The translations under genes were made by a program, and so were the position numbers. The notes below the pieces were generated by a model. It did no database searches, was not told the DNA's origin, and saw only the letters and a program-made list of their open reading frames with translations. Shown piece by piece: positions 60,941-64,000 of a DNA stretch of 64,000 bases (position 1 is the stretch's first letter; every line of letters begins with the position of its first letter). The DNA comes from Chitinophaga pinensis (GTDB lineage Bacteria; Bacteroidota; Bacteroidia; Chitinophagales; Chitinophagaceae): positions 4,216,001-4,280,000 of the forward strand of contig LR632930.1 in the NCBI GenBank assembly GCA_902167325.1, given 5' to 3'.

Positions 60941-61395
60941 ATATACATCCCACCGATACGGAGATACAGGACTATGCAATGCAGCCCCCCGGTGCAAAAC
61001 ATGTGCATATTGTTGATTGTGCGCATTGTATGGATCAGGTACAGCAATACCGCATGCTCATCGCCACACTCAGCCAACCCATTCCGGAACCACCCTTCCA
61101 TGTGGCCGATGCCGTTATGGCAAGGCTTCCACGGCAGCGGGCTTCTGCTACTGTTTTTGCCATACAGTGGTCCATTGCGGGCATCCTGCTAATCGCGGTA
61201 ATTAGTATCCCATTACTGGCGGGTACTCCTGGTTTATTTACATGGCTGGCGCTCATGGAAGCACAAACAACGGCCTTACTGATGATTGGAGGGACCACAC
61301 TGGCAGTTTTTCTCTCAGCGGTTCAGGTAGACCGGTACCGGAAAACAATGCGGCAGATAAAAAGCAATCAAACTTTGCAACCGAACCAGGGTTGA
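60937..61395 (+). CDS. Zinc anti-sigma factor (ZAS-like) with membrane segments
   Basis: A 152-residue protein with an N-terminal H-x3-C-x2-C motif (HIVDCAHC, within KHVHIVDCAHCMD), the signature of zinc-binding anti-sigma domains, followed by two hydrophobic segments (FAIQWSIAGILLIAVISIPLL and ALLMIGGTTLAVFLSAV). It should hold the upstream sigma factor at the membrane and release it on a redox or envelope signal. Translationally coupled to the sigma gene. Confidence 0.85.
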   Translation: MNIHPTDTEIQDYAMQPPGAKHVHIVDCAHCMDQVQQYRMLIATLSQPIPEPPFHVADAVMARLPRQRASATVFAIQWSIAGILLIAVISIPLLAGTPGLFTWLALMEAQTTALLMIGGTTLAVFLSAVQVDRYRKTMRQIKSNQTLQPNQG

Positions 61396-61424
61396 CATGT
61401 CAGATATAATTACAATCAGCATTT

Positions 61425-61847
61425 ATGAAATACACATACCTACTTTTAGCATTGGTCCCTCTTCCTCAATTTGCACTGGCACAAGGGAACCCCGGCCCGT
61501 ACATCAACATGGAGATCTTCCATGTTATCGCCGCCATTGGCTTTGCGGCTATTCTGCTGGGGTTTATACTGGCATTCTCCCGCCAGCTGCTGGACTACCG
61601 GATCAAAAACAAATTAACGGAAAGCGGTCTACCCGAACCCATTATTACAAGCCTGCTAAGCCAGGATGCGCATACCGGTAAATTCAACATGGCAAAATGG
61701 GCGATCATTTTCGCAGGTATCGCACTGGCATGTACCATCATTTACTATACGCTGCCGCTGGGCATGCATTCGCTGGCCATATTATCCGGTTGCCTGTCTG
61801 TCAGTTTCGGGGCATACTTCTTCGTCCTCCATAAGTTCAAACAGTAA
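61425..61847 (+). CDS. Small membrane protein in the ECF operon
   Basis: A 140-residue protein with a signal-like start (MKYTYLLLALVPLPQFALAQ), a first membrane segment (MEIFHVIAAIGFAAILLGFIL), a charged loop, then two segments (KWAIIFAGIALACTIIYY and LAILSGCLSVSFGAYFFVL). Not recognised. It sits between the anti-sigma factor and the serine hydrolase and overlaps the latter start by one base. Confidence 0.6.
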   Translation: MKYTYLLLALVPLPQFALAQGNPGPYINMEIFHVIAAIGFAAILLGFILAFSRQLLDYRIKNKLTESGLPEPIITSLLSQDAHTGKFNMAKWAIIFAGIALACTIIYYTLPLGMHSLAILSGCLSVSFGAYFFVLHKFKQ

Positions 61848-63505
61848 TGGCTGCCCATTTCCAATTGGCCTGCAGGGCAATGCGCATGTTGGTCCTCAGT
61901 ATAAGCTTCGCATCCGGAGTGCTGCCTGTGTTTGCCCGTCAGGGATCTGTGCCGGCAGACAGTTTACCTGCACAATTGAACCAATACATGACGGCCTGCA
62001 ATGCTGCCGGGCTTTTCAATGGTTCCGTGCTGATATCCGTGGAAGGGAAAACCCTGCTGGCAAAGGGCTATGGCTATAGCAATATTGCCTCGGGAACACT
62101 GAACACCGCATCCACGAGGTATCCCGTTTATTCCATCACCAAATCCATGACAGCAGTATTGGTAATGCAACTGATAGAAAAGAAACTGCTCTCGCCGGAA
62201 GACCGCCTTTCCCGGTTCTACCCGTCGTTACCTGCAGCAGATTCTATTACTATCGGGCATCTGCTATCACATACATCCGGATTATACCCCTACAACAACG
62301 ATTATACGATGCCAACAGCGTCCGAGGAAGCGATGATACGCTTTCTTTCCGGCCGCAGGCCGGGGTTCAGGCCCGGGAGTCAATGGCAGTACAGCAATAC
62401 AGGATATTACCTGCTGGGCTTCATTATAGAAAAACTGACCGGACTGCCCTACAGCAAAGCATTGGATGCCGGTATTTTCCGACCGCTGAAGATGAAGGAA
62501 AGCGGGCTGGATTTCCGAGGGTTAAAGTCTGCCCGCAAAGCCACAGGTTACCGTTTCCTGTATCCCGGTTCCGGGAAGGAAGCCCGGTTGTATCCGCAGG
62601 AAGAACTGAGATCATCGGGTGGAGTTTGGAGTACAGTGGGGGACCTCCTGAAGTTTCATGAAGGGATGCAGACGCACCGCATTATTTCTGCGGCCGGAAC
62701 CAGGATGGCGTATACTGTCAATCATAATTCATATGGATACGGCTGGTTCAATGAAACAGTAAACGGCAAACAGATTGTTAGCCATAGTGGTGGTGCGGCC
62801 GGTTTCCGGAGCCTGCTGGTACGTTTGCCTGAAAGCAACACCTGTATTGTGCTGCTCGCTAATGCAGAGAACTTCGATCTCACGGTGATAAAGGAAGGGA
62901 TTCTGCAGCTGCTGTCTGGCAAAAGATTTCAGTTTCCCTACTCAATTACCGTGGATTCAGCAAGATTACACACCATTGCCGGTACATACCAGCTGGAGCC
63001 GGGCCGTTCATTATACGTCACCCGCGTGCATCAGCGCCTCGTGGCACAGATCTCCGGTCAGCAGTCCGTATTGCTATTAGCCGATTCCAGCGGGCGTTTC
63101 AATGTTGCCGGGCTTGATGGTCACCTTACTTTCACCGGCGCCCTGCCGGGCACCTGTGACACCGTAATACTATACCGCAAAGGCCGCAGGCATGTGGGGA
63201 TTAAAACCAACGCAGGCTGGGGTATTGCAGGAAGTGCGCTGCCCGGCGGTTGGACCGGTCCGGATGTACCCATGCTGCCCGTAAAAGGTAAACATGGCAT
63301 ATGGACAGCCACCAATATTCCGCTTCAGGATGGCGTGATAAAGTTCCGTTTCAACAGCGACTGGACCCTCAATTACGGAGCGGCGCCCGGCGGAAAGGAA
63401 CTGGAGGAGAACGGGACCGATATACAAGTCAAAGCAGGCAGGTATACCATCTTCTTCGATCTGGAAACAGGCGAATCCCCCATGTTCCGGATGGAAAAGG
63501 AGTAA
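61847..63505 (+). CDS. Class C beta-lactamase-family serine hydrolase with C-terminal beta domain
   Basis: A 552-residue exported protein. The hydrolase domain has SITK (Ser-x-x-Lys) in YPVYSITKSMTAVLVM, YSNTGYYLLG (Tyr-x-Asn) and a late HSGGAAGFRSLL (the third motif). After ~350 residues a C-terminal beta-rich region follows (VKAGRYTIFFDLETGE). It is translationally coupled to the small membrane gene (TAATG) and is probably the effector of this ECF operon, possibly an esterase or peptidase acting on envelope material. Confidence 0.88.
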   Translation: MAAHFQLACRAMRMLVLSISFASGVLPVFARQGSVPADSLPAQLNQYMTACNAAGLFNGSVLISVEGKTLLAKGYGYSNIASGTLNTASTRYPVYSITKSMTAVLVMQLIEKKLLSPEDRLSRFYPSLPAADSITIGHLLSHTSGLYPYNNDYTMPTASEEAMIRFLSGRRPGFRPGSQWQYSNTGYYLLGFIIEKLTGLPYSKALDAGIFRPLKMKESGLDFRGLKSARKATGYRFLYPGSGKEARLYPQEELRSSGGVWSTVGDLLKFHEGMQTHRIISAAGTRMAYTVNHNSYGYGWFNETVNGKQIVSHSGGAAGFRSLLVRLPESNTCIVLLANAENFDLTVIKEGILQLLSGKRFQFPYSITVDSARLHTIAGTYQLEPGRSLYVTRVHQRLVAQISGQQSVLLLADSSGRFNVAGLDGHLTFTGALPGTCDTVILYRKGRRHVGIKTNAGWGIAGSALPGGWTGPDVPMLPVKGKHGIWTATNIPLQDGVIKFRFNSDWTLNYGAAPGGKELEENGTDIQVKAGRYTIFFDLETGESPMFRMEKE

Positions 63506-63572
63506 CTCCGCTGCTGTGCAGACACAGTGCCATGGCAACTATTGGCCATCATGATTATATCGCAATATTTGG

Positions 63573-63580
63573 TATATTTG
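63573..63580 (+). promoter_or_regulatory. Promoter -7 box TATATTTG
   Basis: A perfect TAnnTTTG match ~23 bases before the small gene at 63603; no -33 partner at the right spacing. Confidence 0.45.
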
Positions 63581-63602
63581 ATACAGCAACTCAATCCAAT
63601 CG

Positions 63603-63950
63603 ATGCGCCAACTCACTAAATGGATAAGTTTTTTACTGATACTTGTTGTGGTATGTGCCTCAGCAGGCGGTTCCGGCTTTGCCAGTGAGCCGGCAGACAG
63701 TTGCTGCCAGCACGATCAGCCTACGGACGATCCCTGTTCAGGCGAAGAACAGGAAAAAGAAAAAGGCTGTACCAACGAAGGCAATCCCTTCCAGTTCTGT
63801 TCCTGCTGCATTCATGCCTGGGTTACCACGCAGGAGATCTCCCTCGGCAACGCCCCGCATCCTGCCCCTACAAACTACCAATTCTGCGGCAACGCATTTC
63901 TTCCTACACCTCCGGCTTCCGACTTCTGGCAGCCGCCCCGCTTTTCATGA
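63603..63950 (+). CDS. Cys-rich exported small protein (DUF6660-like)
   Basis: A 115-residue protein with a signal peptide (MRQLTKWISFLLILVVVCASAG) and many Cys (SCCQHDQ, DPCSGEEQ, GCTNEGN, CSCCIH). I associate this with short Bacteroidota proteins (DUF6660 type) that precede metal-efflux or TonB-dependent receptor genes, so heavy-metal handling is plausible. The downstream genes lie outside the window. Confidence 0.55.
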   Translation: MRQLTKWISFLLILVVVCASAGGSGFASEPADSCCQHDQPTDDPCSGEEQEKEKGCTNEGNPFQFCSCCIHAWVTTQEISLGNAPHPAPTNYQFCGNAFLPTPPASDFWQPPRFS

Positions 63951-64000
63951 TTACATAAATGTTTGTGCCTGTAAAGGCCTTCTTCCTGATACCGTGCACA

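Overview
The window looks like a chromosomal segment of a Bacteroidota bacterium, most likely a Chitinophaga-like member of the Chitinophagaceae. The signs are a FecI/FecR/SusC/SusD locus, two proteins with type IX secretion (T9SS) sorting domains, a LytS/LytTR pair, GH95 and SPFH proteins, promoter-like TAnnTTTG boxes, and start codons without clear Shine-Dalgarno sequences. No rRNA, tRNA or CRISPR array was seen. Family names are recalled from sequence motifs; no search was run.

Layout. 1-429 is the end of an AraC regulator. 773-12952 is one long + strand locus: ECF sigma, FecR anti-sigma, SusC with an STN signalling domain, SusD, a lipoprotein that looks like a catalytically dead relative of SusCD-linked zinc hydrolases, an S41 processing protease and two TlpA-like thioredoxins. 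This reads as a sigma/anti-sigma controlled outer-membrane uptake system with periplasmic proteolysis and thiol chemistry. 13074-24605 is a mixed region: a lone receiver protein, lipoprotein, a possible contractile-injection cargo protein, regulators, a Csp-like copper protein, a Na+/H+ antiporter and a secreted serine protease. 25028-43570 holds an acyltransferase/desaturase pair, a two-gene operon sharing a C-terminal domain, a large M43-like T9SS metalloprotease, remnants of an immunity-type gene, a TPR histidine kinase with LytTR regulator, a VWA protein, a flavin reductase and a GH95 fucosidase.

43795-48708 is an accessory block: a replication-initiator-like protein overlapping a DnaC-like ATPase, a holin-like small membrane protein, a protein paralogous to the one at 19116, an HTH protein preceded by three phased TTGCCGG repeats, and a nucleotidyltransferase with a small partner. 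It is followed by an intact IS256-family element (48785-50121) with an 8-bp target duplication. Next comes a visibly AT-rich island (about 50122-55205): D12-class adenine methyltransferase, AAA-TOPRIM (OLD-like) ATPase and a small XRE regulator in one operon, then a 114-nt RNA-like hairpin, an 82-residue orphan, an AT-hook/Xre-ParS-like protein and a single-pass membrane protein. This island is the best candidate for an undescribed defence or mobile system.

55235-63950 returns to ordinary chromosome: SPFH protein, FMN reductase, two serine hydrolases, RRM and cold-shock proteins, a RibD/DHFR-like reductase, a second ECF sigma with a zinc anti-sigma factor, and a small Cys-rich exported protein that runs up to the window end.
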